Below the pieces are notes generated by a model. That model was not told the origin of the DNA. It searched no databases and saw only the letters and a list, made by a program, of their open reading frames with translations. 64,000 bases of DNA from NCBI GenBank assembly GCA_026545765.1, contig CM048843.1, positions 4,340,001 to 4,404,000 on the forward strand, read 5' to 3'. Within the stretch, counting starts at the first letter, position 1. Each line of letters starts with the position of its first letter. Origin of the DNA: Plantago major. Its lineage: Eukaryota; Streptophyta; Magnoliopsida; Lamiales; Plantaginaceae. This document shows positions 30,482-43,340 of the stretch, piece after piece. The position numbers and the translations under genes were made by a program.

Positions 30482-31087
30482 ATGTTATGAGCCACCATCT
30501 TGCCACACAATATGACTGGGTACTTATCGGAGAAAACAGCTACTACTGAATTCTCGTTGTCTCAATGGAGGATGATGAGTATGCATACAGATGTGGCATT
30601 CTTCGACTTCCAAGGATAATACAAGGTTCGAGCCGGGTGATATATGAACAAGGTCAGTTTCAGTTAGGAAACAATAATACAGGGCTCTGGCGGTGGCCAG
30701 CGGGCACAGCCTTTGTTCTAGTACCGATAATATATGACATTTATGAATAGGAAGCTAAAATAAGGATAGGTGTTCGTTATTGTACTTGTTGATTAACATT
30801 TGCAGGAAATATTTGAACAGATAGTTCTATGGATATTAGACGCTTTGCGGCCTTACTGGCTCTCTTTATATTTGTAGGTTCAAGAACAACTTGCACCATG
30901 TATGATGTATATGCATAAAGCAAATGATACTAGAAATATAAAATTAAATATAAGACACAAGAATGGAGTAAAAATCAATTACAAGGAAATAGAAACATAA
31001 CAGGGTACAATAAATCTAGCAAGTGATCTCTCAATTAAATACAGAAACAGGCACTGCCTCTATCCTGGCTCGGTTCACTCACCCAGT
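30482..31087. other. Shared 3' region of two convergent genes
   Basis: The ISA3 gene ends from the left and the blue copper gene ends from the right, so both 3' UTRs must fit in about 600 bases. No other gene is supported; the open frame at 30565-30750 has no recognisable content. Confidence 0.5.
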
Positions 31088-31896
31088 CTAGTAGAGAAAT
31101 TTCTGAACCATCGCAATGCAGACTGCGAAAACAGCAGCAACAGCCGGAGATAAGACCACTGAGGAAGATGGCTCAGAGTTGGTCATGGGAGTCCTGATAG
31201 CAGTTGGTGGTGCCATGGCTGGTGTGGTGGTGGATCCGGGCCCGGTAACTGGGGTAGCAGTGGTTCCACCTGATGAAGCAGGTGCGCCACCAGCTGCGGG
31301 TGCAGCTGCAGCTGCTGCGGTTATGGAAAGCTTCATCCCACCGCTGCAGTGGCCGGGTGTACCGCATATGAAGTAGTGTGCACCGGCAGTCTTGAGGGTG
31401 ATGGAGGTGGCGCCGCTGCTGTCGGAGGTGATTGAGTTGCCGGTGGTGCAGGAGTTGTAGTCACTTTGGCCTACTTCGTCCACTGTGTGTCCTGGTGAGT
31501 AGTTAAACACTGCAGGCAAAGTGTGTTAATAACATTTCAAACTTGTCACAGATCAAAAACACCTACAAGATGTTCAGATACTTTTTATCTTTGTAATATT
31601 TTCATAGTGGAAATGATATATACAGAGCTGTTTTTGTAAACGACGTTTGCCAAGACGAATCGAGGTGCTGTAAAAATAAGAAACGAATACGTTTTAGCTC
31701 GGAGTTAACAAGCAGACTTACCAAGAGTGTCACCAACTGCAAAAGTCTTGTCACTTGTCCAGGTGCCATAGTCAGCAGTCATGGACCAGCCAGATGAATC
31801 ACCCACAGTGTAAGTAGCAGCTCTAGCTGAACCAATTGCAGAGCAAACCATCATCACTGCCATCAAGAAAGACACTCCCTTGTTGAACTTTGCCAT
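31088..31896 (-). CDS. Uclacyanin-type blue copper protein (phytocyanin), probably GPI-anchored
   Basis: Phytocyanins are small extracellular electron-transfer copper proteins. Two exons (31896-31722 and 31509-31088, GT-AG intron) give 198 aa. Residues 1-26 form a signal peptide ending SARA. The plastocyanin-like domain begins [11 protein letters not shown]. The type I copper ligands are all present: His in SPGHTVDEV, Cys in YNSCTTGN, and His and Met in [12 protein letters not shown]. The Met axial ligand places it with uclacyanins and not with stellacyanins (Gln) or ligand-less early-nodulin-like proteins. A Pro/Ala/Ser/Thr-rich linker, likely arabinogalactan-glycosylated, and a hydrophobic C-terminus suggest a GPI anchor. 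The single intron lies at the usual phytocyanin position, after GDTL. The Met at 31896 was chosen because it starts the signal peptide; an in-frame Met at 32013 lies in the predicted leader. Confidence 0.93.
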
Positions 31897-32020
31897 TGAT
31901 AATAGTATTTGAGTTTCTTGATTATCTGTTTTTTCTCTTTTAGTTGGTTGGGACGGATAAAAAAGAGGTTGAAGAGTTGGTGTTTGAGGTGATGTGTTTG
32001 GAAATGCATGCAAGGTTTCC

Positions 32021-32028
32021 TATTTATA
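32021..32028 (-). promoter_or_regulatory. TATA box of the uclacyanin gene
   Basis: On the minus strand CTATAAATAG lies about 125 bases before the ATG. This predicts a leader of roughly 95 bases. Confidence 0.6.
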
Positions 32029-32472
32029 GTGGTGTGGTGCAAGGAAGTTGGAGTTGCTCACTAAATACTTCATTTGTTTAATTATTGAAATGTTGTAAAG
32101 TACTATTTGTGGGGTTCAAAACATCTAAATTCAAGTCAGTTTTATATTCATTATTCAAGATGTACTGTATAGTGTATACCTTACTTGGCTTTTGATTAGC
32201 CTGTATAGAATGACGAGATGACAAGGGAAGCAACTAGAAACCAACTGTACAATATTTAGTCATTTCAATAATGTTCATAGAGAAAGAAAGAAAAAGATAT
32301 CTGGGATTTGGGGTACACAGATAATAAACACAAAATATGAACTGCATTAGTGAGGGACCTGAGATACGAATTGATATTCTTAAATATGAGTATAATTTGA
32401 TTAAACAAGCTCTACTCCATAGTGCATGCTGCAAGGTCTTTTTCTTTGAGATCTATGGCTCTTAAAGTAATA

Positions 32473-32729
32473 CTCCCTCCGTCCCAAATTGAATTACCCA
32501 TTTTGACTTTTCATGGTCAACGTTTTCAAACTTTGAGCTTGATTTACTCATATATTATATTTTTAATGGATTTTTGAAAAATATATAATGAAAATTTAAC
32601 ATGTGATCTTTAATAATATGAACTTTTAATTTTTTTTACCAACATTATCTATGAGTTATTTGCATACGAAGTTTGAAAACGTTAACCATGAAAAGTCAAA
32701 ATGGGTAATCCAAATTGAGACGGAGGGAG
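32473..32729. mobile_element. Stowaway MITE
   Basis: Ends read CTCCCTCCGTCCCAAATTG and its complement, flanked by TA on both sides (32471-32472 and 32730-32731). The inverted repeats continue inward (TTACCCATTTTGACTTTTCA and so on), so nearly the whole element can fold into one hairpin. This is the hallmark of Tc1/mariner-derived Stowaway elements. Confidence 0.95.
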
Positions 32730-32767
32730 TATCAATTTTTATACTCTGATTTTACCAGAGAGACATA

Positions 32768-33019
32768 CTCTCTCTATTTCAGAAAAAGTGTTACATTTTG
32801 ATTTTGACTGGTCAACTGTCTTCGAGTTTGACAACAAATTACTCATAAATGATAATAGTAAATAATTTAATAAAATTATATAATAAAAATTTAATTACTA
32901 AATTTTCATTATATAATTTTAATAATTTATTTATTAATATCGTTTAAGAGTAAATTGTGATCAAACGCGGAGATAGTTGACCGCAATAAAATGTAACAAT
33001 TTTTTTGAAATGGAGGAAG
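32768..33019. mobile_element. Second, diverged Stowaway MITE
   Basis: The left end CTCTCTCTATTTCAGAAAAA matches the complement of the right end CTTCCTCCATTTCAAAAAAA, flanked by TA (32766-32767 and 33020-33021). Inner arms pair through TGTTACATTTTG and its complement and through an AT-rich central stem. It lies only 37 bp from the first Stowaway but is another subfamily and older. Confidence 0.88.
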
Positions 33020-33021
33020 TA

Positions 33022-34857
33022 ATATCCAAAAGATATTATTCCTCAATTAGCCAAACATAAGTAGATATATGGATAAAACGTTAGCAGTCATGAGCCCAAA
33101 ATAGTAATCATGCCACGAGCTGTATGTCCTGTAGTAATAATTAATAAATGTCTGAAACCCATTTTTCAGCTCACGAAACCGAAATAAAACTTGATTTTAC
33201 CAACTACTCATACTTCTTTATTTTTACATTGATAGTATAATCATCACGGAACAAATACAATGATATTCGGTTGTAATTTTGACAGGATTTAATAGTATAT
33301 TTGATTAGGTTGTGACGTTGTGTAATAACGTGTAAGATTAAACTCGATGTTGTGGATACAGTGTTGAATTTAATTCCAAGTGCATTTTTTTCCCAAACTT
33401 AACTATTTAATTTAATATCAAAACACTCAGAATCCATGTATTTGAGTACTAGTACTATTTTCATTATGTGCTCACCCGCGCTCTATCAATTATTGGACAC
33501 AAATCCAAAATATTGTGAGGGGGTGATAATTGATTGGACACTAATTATAATTGAGTACCTCTATCAAGATTCAAGCAGGTGGAGAAGTTGGGCTAACATG
33601 AGAAGAAAGTATGTGGATTGAGGAGTTGGTGAAAAAAGCTTTCCTTTTCCTAATATCAAAATACCTCTCCAGCACCATAATTAGCTAGAGAATGTAATCA
33701 TGTAACATGATGAAAAGGCAAAAGTGTTCTCCATATATTAGTTGAAATTAAACCAAAATTCAAAAGATGCAAATGGATAAGCAAAAATAAAGAGTTGATT
33801 GCCTAGAATGACCTAATTATGCATGGTGTATGATACGAGAATTGCAGGAATTATATACATGGTGTTAGTGCTCCTTTCTCCCTCGTATTCGCTATACACG
33901 ACTCTTAGTATCGGGCTAATGTTTTGAGAGTATCGTATAACAGTTTAAAAAAGATCGAACGATGTATTTGACGAACAGCTAGAAGAAATATTCAACAAAC
34001 TCAACCCCACCAGGCCACCACCACATGCTAAACTCATGAATGGAATCTGAGAGTTGGTGATGATTGTGAACTTTGGAGTGGTTAGGAACACCTCTCTGTT
34101 GGGTGCAGCTAGGTGGCTAACTCTTTCCTTTTCTCATTAACAAAAAAAAAAAAAAAAAGGCTCTATCCATTACAATCATTCTTCATTCTTTTCTTGAGGA
34201 AACTTTTCTGCCATCATAAAATTATTGTGAAATGTGAACTTTTCATGTTCTGTATCTGTGCCTTGCAGTGATAACTCTAAAAGATAAATTCTTCCAAGCC
34301 ATTTTCCTATTCCGCAACCAGCAAGGACTATAACCGTACTTCAGAAAGTCGTGCAAAGCAACCCGGTATAAATGTTACGCCCCAGAGTATATACTAGTGT
34401 TAGTGTACACATACCATAACACTATTAATTTATCCAGATAACGAAGCGCTTAGAACTCAGAGTAGTGTGTCATCGACACGTTGGACTTCTGTAATGATAT
34501 CTTGTAAATCATCAAACTTGATCCCTTCAAATCTAAGTATAATTTGCTATTTCAACTTTCAACATTGACATTATCATTATGCTGAACTAAACTGAACTTC
34601 AGTTGTCAGACAATGACATTAGAGCTAACAATGTAACAGAACGCAAGGTGAGAGCAAGAGAGAGACAACAGACATTGGAAAAATCACTTGGATATAATGA
34701 TTTCGCCAAAAAGAGGTTAAATGTATTGCTACATGTACTGATAACTAAAAGTTACCAGATGTACTATACGATGGATCAGACATATCACAACAAGATCAAA
34801 TGATATACAGAGATCTCGTCAAACTTTTACTTGGTGCTACTTCTTGCATGATCTAGA
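33022..34857. other. Intergenic region between the uclacyanin and coiled-coil genes
   Basis: No gene is supported. A block ending in CTCATTAAC followed by 16-18 A residues (34141-34158) may be the 3' tail of an old LINE or SINE, but nothing coding can be read before it. The rest is AT-rich spacer, including the 3' UTR of the coiled-coil gene on the right. Confidence 0.4.
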
Positions 34858-37787
34858 TTAAGGTGAGTTGCACGGCACAGGTGACAAAGGCACTCTTTCT
34901 GGTTCTGTTTCACCAAAATCAAGTTTCTTCTCTACTGGACTGCTCATCCTGGGTGTTGGGCTACATTTCCGTTTCCCCTGAGAAAATGAACATTGAAACC
35001 ACATATAAATATATAATATCAAAACAGAACTTGGCAAAACCTACAAGTCGGTGAATTCAGAAACTCCACTCCAAACTCTATTTAACACACTATGTATTAA
35101 GGTATTCTTGGTTCAAAAAGACGTACCAAGTTCAGAAATACAAAATGGGTTCTGGCACAAGTCTTTAAAGATACAAGAGCTTTCTTTTGTTCAATGAACA
35201 CAAGGACATTTAGTTCAAGTTTTATATAAACACAAGAAACGTAATGCTATTGTTATTTATCTCTGTATACATCACACAAAATTCTGCCACCACATTAAAT
35301 AAAACCACTTGCACGTGAAAAACAGAGGACAAAATGGAAATAAAACAGTAAGTATGCATATCAGTAAGTATGGACCTTTCCAGAAGCACTGCTAGCATGC
35401 TTTCCACTAGATCCAACGATATGCTTTTCTTGGTAGAGCTTTATCAACTTCTTATTTAAACTATTTTCTTCAAATAACACGTTCACCTGTAATATGATTT
35501 ACATAAATCATTATTTGAAGAAAATGGCGGAGTTTGATACGTACAAATCTACTATACTCTGTTTACCTCGACTTCAGCTCTATCAAGGTTCATGGTCAGA
35601 TGATCTTTATCTTTCTCTAGTTTCTTTATCTCAGCTACCAATGCTACAACCTTCCGAGTCAGTGGCCTCAGACTGAATAAAAAGAAAACAATTCATCAAA
35701 CATTTGAACCAAGAAGAAGAAAGAATGTTGGGTTTCTGTAACCAACATTTGTTTAAAAGTATAACCTCACCTGGTCCACATATTCAATAGCTTTTGGCAG
35801 ACTTCAAATCCACTATGTGTCTCCAGAAAGCCATGGGCATTTGATGTAAACGCGTCCTTGCTAAACACAGTACTCAATAGTGAATCAAGCAAAACTTGTT
35901 CCATATGCTGGTCTTCAGTTGGCACATCAACCTTCAGCCAACATACAAGTACATTTATCAGATTCAATAACTAAGAGCATCAACAAGAAAATAACAGGAC
36001 ATCCATATGAAAGTCCTATTTTGAAGGAAACAGATAAAAAGTAATCAGAAAACATGTTCGTGGAGCAATGTTTTAGGCTATGCACTCTCTAAATTGCACA
36101 AGTTAAAACAAGTTCTCGTGGCCACAAGTCAGGTTTCAGCTATTTCCACAGGCTATAACGACGACAAACATAATATGGAAGTTAAATTTATTACTGGAAA
36201 CAGTGGACCGGGGAAATACACTTTCGAAGATTCCCTGACTGAAACTCTTTCAATTGGTCTAACCTGCCCCAAATGTAGGTTTAAAATAAGCACAGATCTA
36301 ATTTATTTTTCAAAGATGAGAATATGGTTCATCGAATGTTATCAAAAGTAAAACCAACAAAAACAGCAAAGATGTAAAATCCTGTTTCAAACATCATACT
36401 ATATTCAACAATAAAAACAAAAATTAAGAAGGCTAGTAAAACATAATTTCCCTCCAGCAAGCTTTGTTTTTCATATTACCAGGAAGCTTCTATTCTACGG
36501 AATTTCAAAACGACAATAACAGAACAATTCTACGAAAAAAATAATAAAAAGAAAAGAAAGGAAGAAAAAGAAATATAATTATATTCCTTGTTTGCAATAC
36601 TTATGGGTTATGTGGAGCTCGAAATCACGACTAATAATAGACTGGTTTCAGTTCGAGAAACTTTCAGTAAATGAGTAAATCATGAATAAAATGGTACATA
36701 GATCCTAGAGTTTCACTTTCCATGAGGAGAGGGAAGAGAGAACTGAAATGCATTCAGGCAGACAGTAGAATGCGAAGTTGTCTTTGTACAGGAGTAAAGG
36801 ATCCTAGCTCAATAAACAAGTCCCAGGTTTGGTTTGATGGAAGAGAAAAGCTACATGGACCATGCCTAAGTAAATTATTACACTTCAAATCTTCAATAAA
36901 ACAAATTTCCAGCTGCATTATCTCCATCAACCAAGCAAAACACAAACTATATGGTGTGCAGTTGCATTTCCTAATTAACTAGTTAATACCTGCATTCAGG
37001 GAGAGCATACATTATCAAGTCACTAAGCACTGCACTAAACTCACAAGTTCGGTTACGTGTGACGTGTGAAGTGTTAGGAGGACCAAAATGAATAAATGGT
37101 GGACAACAATCGTCGAATCAAACGAAGTAAGAATTCGTAGAACTTAGAAGATAAGAAAACTCAGCAGCATCTTATATAAAATCCAAACAAAAACAATGAG
37201 CAAGAAACCTAATTTATTTACCAATTTTTCTGCCTCCAGTTTCAACTTATACAATTGCATCTCCTCCCTCAATTTCTTATTCTCCTCCTCCACTTCCTTA
37301 GCCTTCTCATCCGCCTCATTAGCGAAATCCATCAAAGCCTCACGATCACGCTCGTACAGCGAACACTCCCTCTCCCACTTGTTGCAATTGTCCAACAAAT
37401 TGGAACACTCCATTGCCAGCTTCTTGTTCTCCTCAACAAACTTCTTCAATGCCAACGCATTCATCGTGGCCTCCGCCTGTACCACACAAAAACAAACCCA
37501 CTAAATTTCCAAACCGAACAAATCGTAAACAACACAAAACTCAATCAAAAATAACAAATCCGAACCCTAGCACGTTCAATCTGTTCGTCTTTCCTCTTCT
37601 GACAAATAATGGCTTCATCTTGTTCTTTCAGTTTGGATCGGAGGCAAAGATTTTGGCGACTGAGAAGAATTCGATCCGCCTCTAAGGCTTGGATTTTGAG
37701 GAGGAGGGTGTCTGTCGACACGCTGAGGCCGAGTGAGTGATCGATCGATTCACGGATGTAATCGTCGGTTTCTTGAGGGAGTTCCAT
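34858..37787 (-). CDS. Coiled-coil protein of unknown function (cytomatrix-like)
   Basis: Six exons (37787-37566, 37476-37222, 35931-35771, 35672-35567, 35486-35376, 34977-34858) join in frame into 324 aa, all introns GT-AG. Residues 1-75 begin MELPQETDDYIRESI and contain a first heptad region (LLKIQALEADRILLSRQ). Residues 75-160 are a long charged coiled coil (KKFVEENKKLAMECSNLL ... EEENKKLREEMQLYKLKL). Residues 160-215 are globular-looking (VFSKDAFTSNAHGFLETH, SGFEVCQKLLNMW). A third coiled segment (KVVALVAEIKKLEKDKDHL) follows, and the tail has KRKCSPTPRMSSPVEKKLDF, a Ser-Pro-rich block possibly phosphorylated or nuclear. It resembles single-copy plant proteins annotated as cytomatrix-like; no biochemical role is known to me. 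No membrane segment or signal peptide is seen. Confidence 0.8.
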
Positions 37788-38273
37788 TGATGATGGTTTC
37801 TTCTTTACTGATTGGTGGTGAGAATTTAACGATGAGAAATTAGGGTTTGGAGATTAGATTGAACAGAGTGAATTTGGGTTTTTTCTTCTTCTACTTGTGA
37901 AACTGGTGAGATTTTGAAATTCAAGTGTGAGCGCCCTAGCCGTTCTTAGAACGGGGTAAAGGGAAAAAACACAACTTTTTTCCGACTATTCCTTTTTTTT
38001 TTTTTTTTTTTGCAACGTTATCTCAGGTTTTCTACCGTCAGTGTCGCCTCGATGTTAATCGCAATGTCGACATCTCGACACGCGTCTGCTTCCGCCGCCA
38101 TCAACCGTCAGCTTCGCCGCCTCAACCGCCGCTCACGCCTCAACCGCCTCAGACGCTTCAACCGCTATTTTTTTTTTTAAACTATTAATTTCTCCATTAA
38201 TTCCTAATAAAAACAATTAAATACATATCTTCTTCCCCAATCCCCACCGCTTCGTCGGAATTTTTTTTTTTTC

Positions 38274-38409
38274 CGGAAGCTCCGATCCGAGCCGTGGAAG
38301 CTCCGATTTGGAGCTCCCCGTGGATCGATCGGAGCTTCCCCGTGGAAGCTCCCGTTCCGCCATGGAAGCTCCGACCAGAGCTACGGCGTGACTCCGATCG
38401 GAGCTTTCA
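38274..38409. repeat. GC-rich block of repeated and inverted GGAAGCTCCGATC motifs
   Basis: GGAAGCTCCGATC-like units recur in direct orientation (about 38275, 38297, 38342, 38363) and inverted (GATCGGAGCTTCC, about 38327 and 38396). The unit is itself close to a palindrome around AGCT. The block stands out by base composition from its AT-rich surroundings. Confidence 0.6.
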
Positions 38410-38481
38410 AAAAAAAAAAAATGGTGATTTATTTTTTGATTTCAATTTTCTTTTTGATTTTTTAATAGAGGTAATTTTTTA

Positions 38482-38505
38482 ATATATATATATATATATA
38501 TATCT
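38482..38505. repeat. (AT)n microsatellite, left of the viral fossil
   Basis: About twelve AT dinucleotides in a row. Confidence 0.95.
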
Positions 38506-40508
38506 TGGCTGCGATGGTCGGGTCACAAAGCTTCTTTGATTTATTCATATTGCCTACAATATTCAAACTTTAGAATCACTTCATTAATCCAGACTCAGAC
38601 TACCGACTAAGATAGAGACGACATCAGGACTGATTACTTGTATAAAATCTGTCAATATCAAAATATTTCTCAAGACATAATTATCAGCACAAAATGTTTC
38701 TGTAGACGCCATTTCTTTCGGCTTTAGAGGCAACAAAGGCCTTCATATGTCTATCGGAATATATCAACATGCCTGATTTCAATACAAAACCTTCTCTGGT
38801 CTCATTCTTAGTAAGTAATAAAAATCTTAGATTAATTCATAATTCCGCCGTGAATAGTAACCATGAATAGTGACCGGATAAACAGCAAAACATTTTTGCC
38901 AGAGTTATAGTAAATACATAATTTAGACATGTCTTAACAAAAACCAAACGTTTAGCCTATCATTAGGCTAATTTTCATTAATATAAAATTATATTACAAA
39001 ATTAAAAAGAAAAGAGTACTTATAAGTTATGTCTGCAAGCACCAAACAAACTTCAAACTTAATTACAAATACTAAAAATTTTAAAAACTGGAAGGGAGAG
39101 TGTTTCGGCTTAGGTATGTATACAATGGATGGGTATCCAGCTTCTGCCTTCTTCTTATTTATAGAGGGAATTTGATTCCCTAGGAGCTGATATCTGTCAC
39201 CATCACAGATCTCTTTAATTCTCCATCGTTACTTTTTCCTTTTGGCTATTAGCTCTTTTGTCTGGAATGCTTTTTGCCCCACTTGTCATTAATCAGTATT
39301 ATTGGGTAGATTTTTCTGCTACCACTATTGCTGTAGAAGATTCTTCCTTATCTTTACTATTCTGTTTAAGAGTTCCTTTAAGTATTTCAAAAACGTCTTC
39401 TATTGAGACTTCTTCCTGATTTGGATCTTGAGCATCTTGATATTCCTGGCTAGCCGATACCATTGATGTGTCTGATTTCACAGATTGAGTTTCTCCATCA
39501 AAACCCTGTAGAAGATCATTCTTCATTTCTTCTATATATGCTTCTATGAACATTTCTCTGCTGCTATCTTTCATGCTAAACCTCTTTTTGATTTGATCAA
39601 GAGGCGACTCTTCTTTTTCTGCCATCAGTCTTTTATTTTCTTGGTACAATTTTATTCTTTTTTTCTATAAGATTAATAGTATCAATGCAATATAATTGCC
39701 TAGTTCTGGGTTACTCTTATTCATTTTATCCCAGAACTTCGTATAAGAAGATCTTTTGATACATGGTATCTCACTTTCGGTATAACCGATAATAGGTACC
39801 AATTTCCAAATCCATAGTATGGAAAATTCCATAAATAAATATAAATCATATCGATCTGAAGGAATATCATTCTTTGGATTAACATCTATCCAAGCAGAAT
39901 ATAATTCTGTAAAATTCTGAGGGAGTATTACTCCGGTGGTTCCAAAATATTTCCACCAATTAAGAAACCAATTTGGTATCTCTTGCTCATAAGCTTCACT
40001 ACTGATTTTTATGAACCAGGAGTGTTTCTTTTTATCATTTTGATATAAAAGCACTTTATTAAATGCTTCAACATAATCCCAATAATTAAATTTTATGGGA
40101 TTTCTGTTATTAGGGTAATAAAATTCCCTTTCTCGTAATGGAGCAATTCCCCATTCTTCGGAAGATATAATCTTCTTAATATAAATCTTACTGAAGTTAT
40201 AAACTTCTTTTTGAATTCCTGAGAAATGTGATATTTCACATGACTCTGTGTTTAAAAGAATACTTTCATAAAAGTATCTTGTTTTATAAGTCCCCAAAGC
40301 ATATGATGCTTTGTCAAGATATCTGGACATTAAAGTCCATGGGTTATTTACCCATCTCATATCTCTTGTTTCAAGCAGAAGTAAAGAAGTCTCAATAGAA
40401 GACGTTTTTGAAATACTTAAAGGAACTCTTAAACAAAAGAGTAAAGATAAGGAAGAATCTTCTACAGCAATAGTGGTAGCAGAAAAATCTACCCAATAAT
40501 ACTGATTA

Positions 40509-41405
40509 ATGACAAGTGTTCCATCCACTTCTAAACCTCATAAGTCGAAAGAAAAGTCGACTTATAAACCAAGAAAGAAGAGACATTACTCTCCTCGAAA
40601 ATTAGAAATCCGTAAACAAAGAAGAGAAGATAGAGAAGAGAGAAAACGGATTCGAAAGAAACTAATAGTTTGCCGAGCTTGTGGAAAACTTGGTCATTTT
40701 GCAACGCAATGTTGGACCAAGAGAAAATTAAACAGATTAAAAGCTGATAATGATTTGAAAGAAACTCTTTCAAAAATTCTTTTAAATTCTGATGAAGAAA
40801 AGAGTAATAACTCTTCTGATGATTCAGATACTTCTATTAGTACTGAAGAAGAGAACTTAAAAGTTCTTGATCAAGAATCAGTCATATCTGGTTTAGAGTC
40901 AGAATGTGAACCTTGTATTCTTGGACAACCTTGTATCAAGAAACAAGAAAACACAGATGACAGTAAATTCTTTAATAAAGAATTTTACAATATTCTCTCA
41001 CAGTTCCAAGGAACTGATTTAAATGTTTTGGACGGTAATAATATTATCGAGTTTCTGAAACAAATCAAAGATCATGAGTTGAGATCTAAAATAATAGATC
41101 AGATGGATAATATTCCAAGTACCTCTACTTCTGTGCCAGAACCAATGGTTCTCCCAGAAGATTTTAAAAATGATGAACCTTACTCTATGACAGAAGTTTA
41201 TAAACTTCTAAAACAGAGAAGGACAATCGAAACTCCAACTTCTACTCATGATTTGGAGATGGAAGTTGAAAATCTTAAAAAAGAGATTCAGTCTTTGAAA
41301 AAAGAAAATAAGTTGATAGACTATAGAGTTTCTAAACTTGAAAATTATAAAAAAGAGACTAATCAGTCTACTACTAGTGAATCGAGCCAAAGTAAAAAGG
41401 CTTAA
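40509..41405 (+). pseudogene. Caulimovirid capsid-type region with zinc finger (fossil)
   Basis: A Lys/Arg-rich stretch is followed by a CCHC zinc knuckle (CRACGKLGHFATQC) and a long acidic, coiled-coil-containing tail. This combination is typical of the nucleic-acid-binding part of caulimovirid coat proteins and lies directly upstream of the protease-RT region, as in the viruses. Part of the viral fossil. Confidence 0.7.
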
Positions 41406-41450
41406 TGTTTTGATTCACAAGTAGATGATAATTTTTTATCAACTTTAGAG

Positions 41451-43340
41451 ATGGTTATATCCCAGAAATGGTATGTTAAAATTACTTTGTTAATTGATAA
41501 TTTGACTGCTCTCATAGATAGTGGTGCAGATTTGAATGTTAGACAGGAAGGTTTAATTCCTACAAAGTATTTTTATAAAACTACTCATACTCTTTCTCAT
41601 GCTGGAGGAGAAAAATTAAATGTAAAATATAAGCTTCCTAAAGCTTTTATCTGTATTGATAAAAACTGTATTCAAACCAGTTTTTTTACTAACAAAGGAT
41701 ATTTCTAACCAAGTAATACTTGGTACTCCTTTTATTTCAAAAATTTATCCTTTTACCTATGTGGATAATTCTGGTATTACTGGAACTTTTCAAGGTGGGA
41801 AAATTCATTTAAATTTTATTACAAAACCAGTTCATAGAATGTTACATGAAATGTATGATCATCTGACTTTAAAGAAAAACCAGATGAATTTCTTAAGACA
41901 AGAAATAAATTCTTTGACTATAGAAGAAAAACTTCAAAATCCCAAATTACAAGGGAAGATTAGAATGATTGAAAATCAACTTTCTTTAGAAATCTGTAAT
42001 GACCATCCTAATGCTTTCTGGAATAGAAAGAAACATGTGGTCAGTCTTCCTTATGAAGAAGATTTTGATGAAAAGAGAATTCCGACAAAGGCAAGACCTT
42101 GTCAAATGAATTCAGAGTATTTAGAACTCTGTAAAAAGGAATTGATTCTTTATTGCAAAAAGGTCTGATAAGCCCTTCTCAATCTCCTTGGTCTTGTACA
42201 ACCTTTTATGTTAATAAACATAGTGAGCAGGAAAGAGGAGTTCCTAGATTAGTTATAAATTATAAACCCCTTAATAAGGTTTTAAAATGGATTAGGCATC
42301 CTATTCCAAATAAAAAAGATCTTTTAGAAAGACTTTATGATTCAATTTTATTTTCAAAATTTGATTTAAAGTTAGGTTATTGGCAAGTTCAAATTGAACA
42401 AAAGGATAGGTATAAAACAGCCTTTAATGTTCCAATAGGACATTACGAATGGAATGTAATGCCATTTGGTTTGAAACATGCTCCTTCTGAATTTCAGACA
42501 ATTATGAATGATATTTTTACTCCTTATAGTGATTTCATATTAATCTATATTGATGATATCCTAGTTTTCTCAAAGGATATTGAATCCCATTTTAAACATT
42601 TGGATATCTTAAAGAGAATAGTCATACAGAGTGGTTTAGTTATATCAAAAACAAATATGTTTTTGTTTCAGATAAAAATTAGATTTCTGGGTCATTATAT
42701 TGAAAAAAGTAATATTATCCCAATAAATAGAAGCATTGATTTTGCTGACAAATTTCCTGATGAAATAACTAATAAAACCCAGTTACAGAGGTTTTTAGGA
42801 AGTTTGAATTATATCTCTTCTTATTATAAAGATATAGCTCAAGATACTGCTATCTTATATGATAGACTTAAAAAGGATCCAAAGCCTTGGTCTGATCATC
42901 ATACTCAGGCTGTTAGGAAATTAAAAGAAAAGGTGAAACAGATGCTTCTGATATATCTGTTGAAACAGATCCTTCTGATATAGGTTATGGAGGAATTCTT
43001 AAACAAATTGATCCTCATAATAAACAAGAATATCTTGTTCGATTCTATTCTGGCAAATGGAATAACAGTCAGAAAAATTATGCTACAATTGCTAAAGAGA
43101 TACTTTCAATTGTCAAATGTGTCTTAAAATTTCAAGATGATTTATATAATCAAAATTTATTATAAAGACAGATTGTAATTCTGCAAAGTTTATGTTTAAC
43201 AAAGATTTTAAACATGATGTTTCTAAGCAAATGTTTGCAAGATGGCAAGCTCATTTAGCTCCTTTTGATTTTGAAATTGTTTATAAAAAAGGAGAAGACA
43301 ATAGTCTTCCAGATTTTCTGACACGAGAATATATTTCATG
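41451..43340 (+). pseudogene. Caulimovirid protease-reverse transcriptase-RNase H region (fossil)
   Basis: Recognisable in order: an aspartic protease active site (LIDSGAD), the RT palm (KFDLKLGYWQVQI, MPFGLKHAPSEFQ, YIDDILVFS) and an RNase H region ending in the typical DFLTREY motif. There is no integrase. Homology is clear, but the region is decayed and not a working gene. Confidence 0.85.

Larger units (their letters stand above)
37788..38559. other. Promoter side of the coiled-coil gene and low-complexity DNA
   Basis: The first roughly 150 bases should be the 5' UTR and core promoter of the minus-strand gene. Beyond are T runs (37990-38010, 38168-38178), CCTCAACCGC-like repeats (38095-38165) and a GC-rich inverted-repeat block. 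No coding region is supported. Confidence 0.4.

Noticed and set aside
30565-30750. 61-codon open frame after the ISA3 stop
   Set aside because: It lies in the expected 3' UTR and has no family resemblance.
31116-31376. 86-codon frame antisense to the uclacyanin gene
   Set aside because: Shadow frame of the Ala/Pro/Gly-rich linker in the real gene on the other strand.
34000-34160. Possible SINE or LINE tail ending in a run of A
   Set aside because: Only the A run and a CATTAAC-type ending are visible; no box A/B promoter, no coding text and no target duplication.
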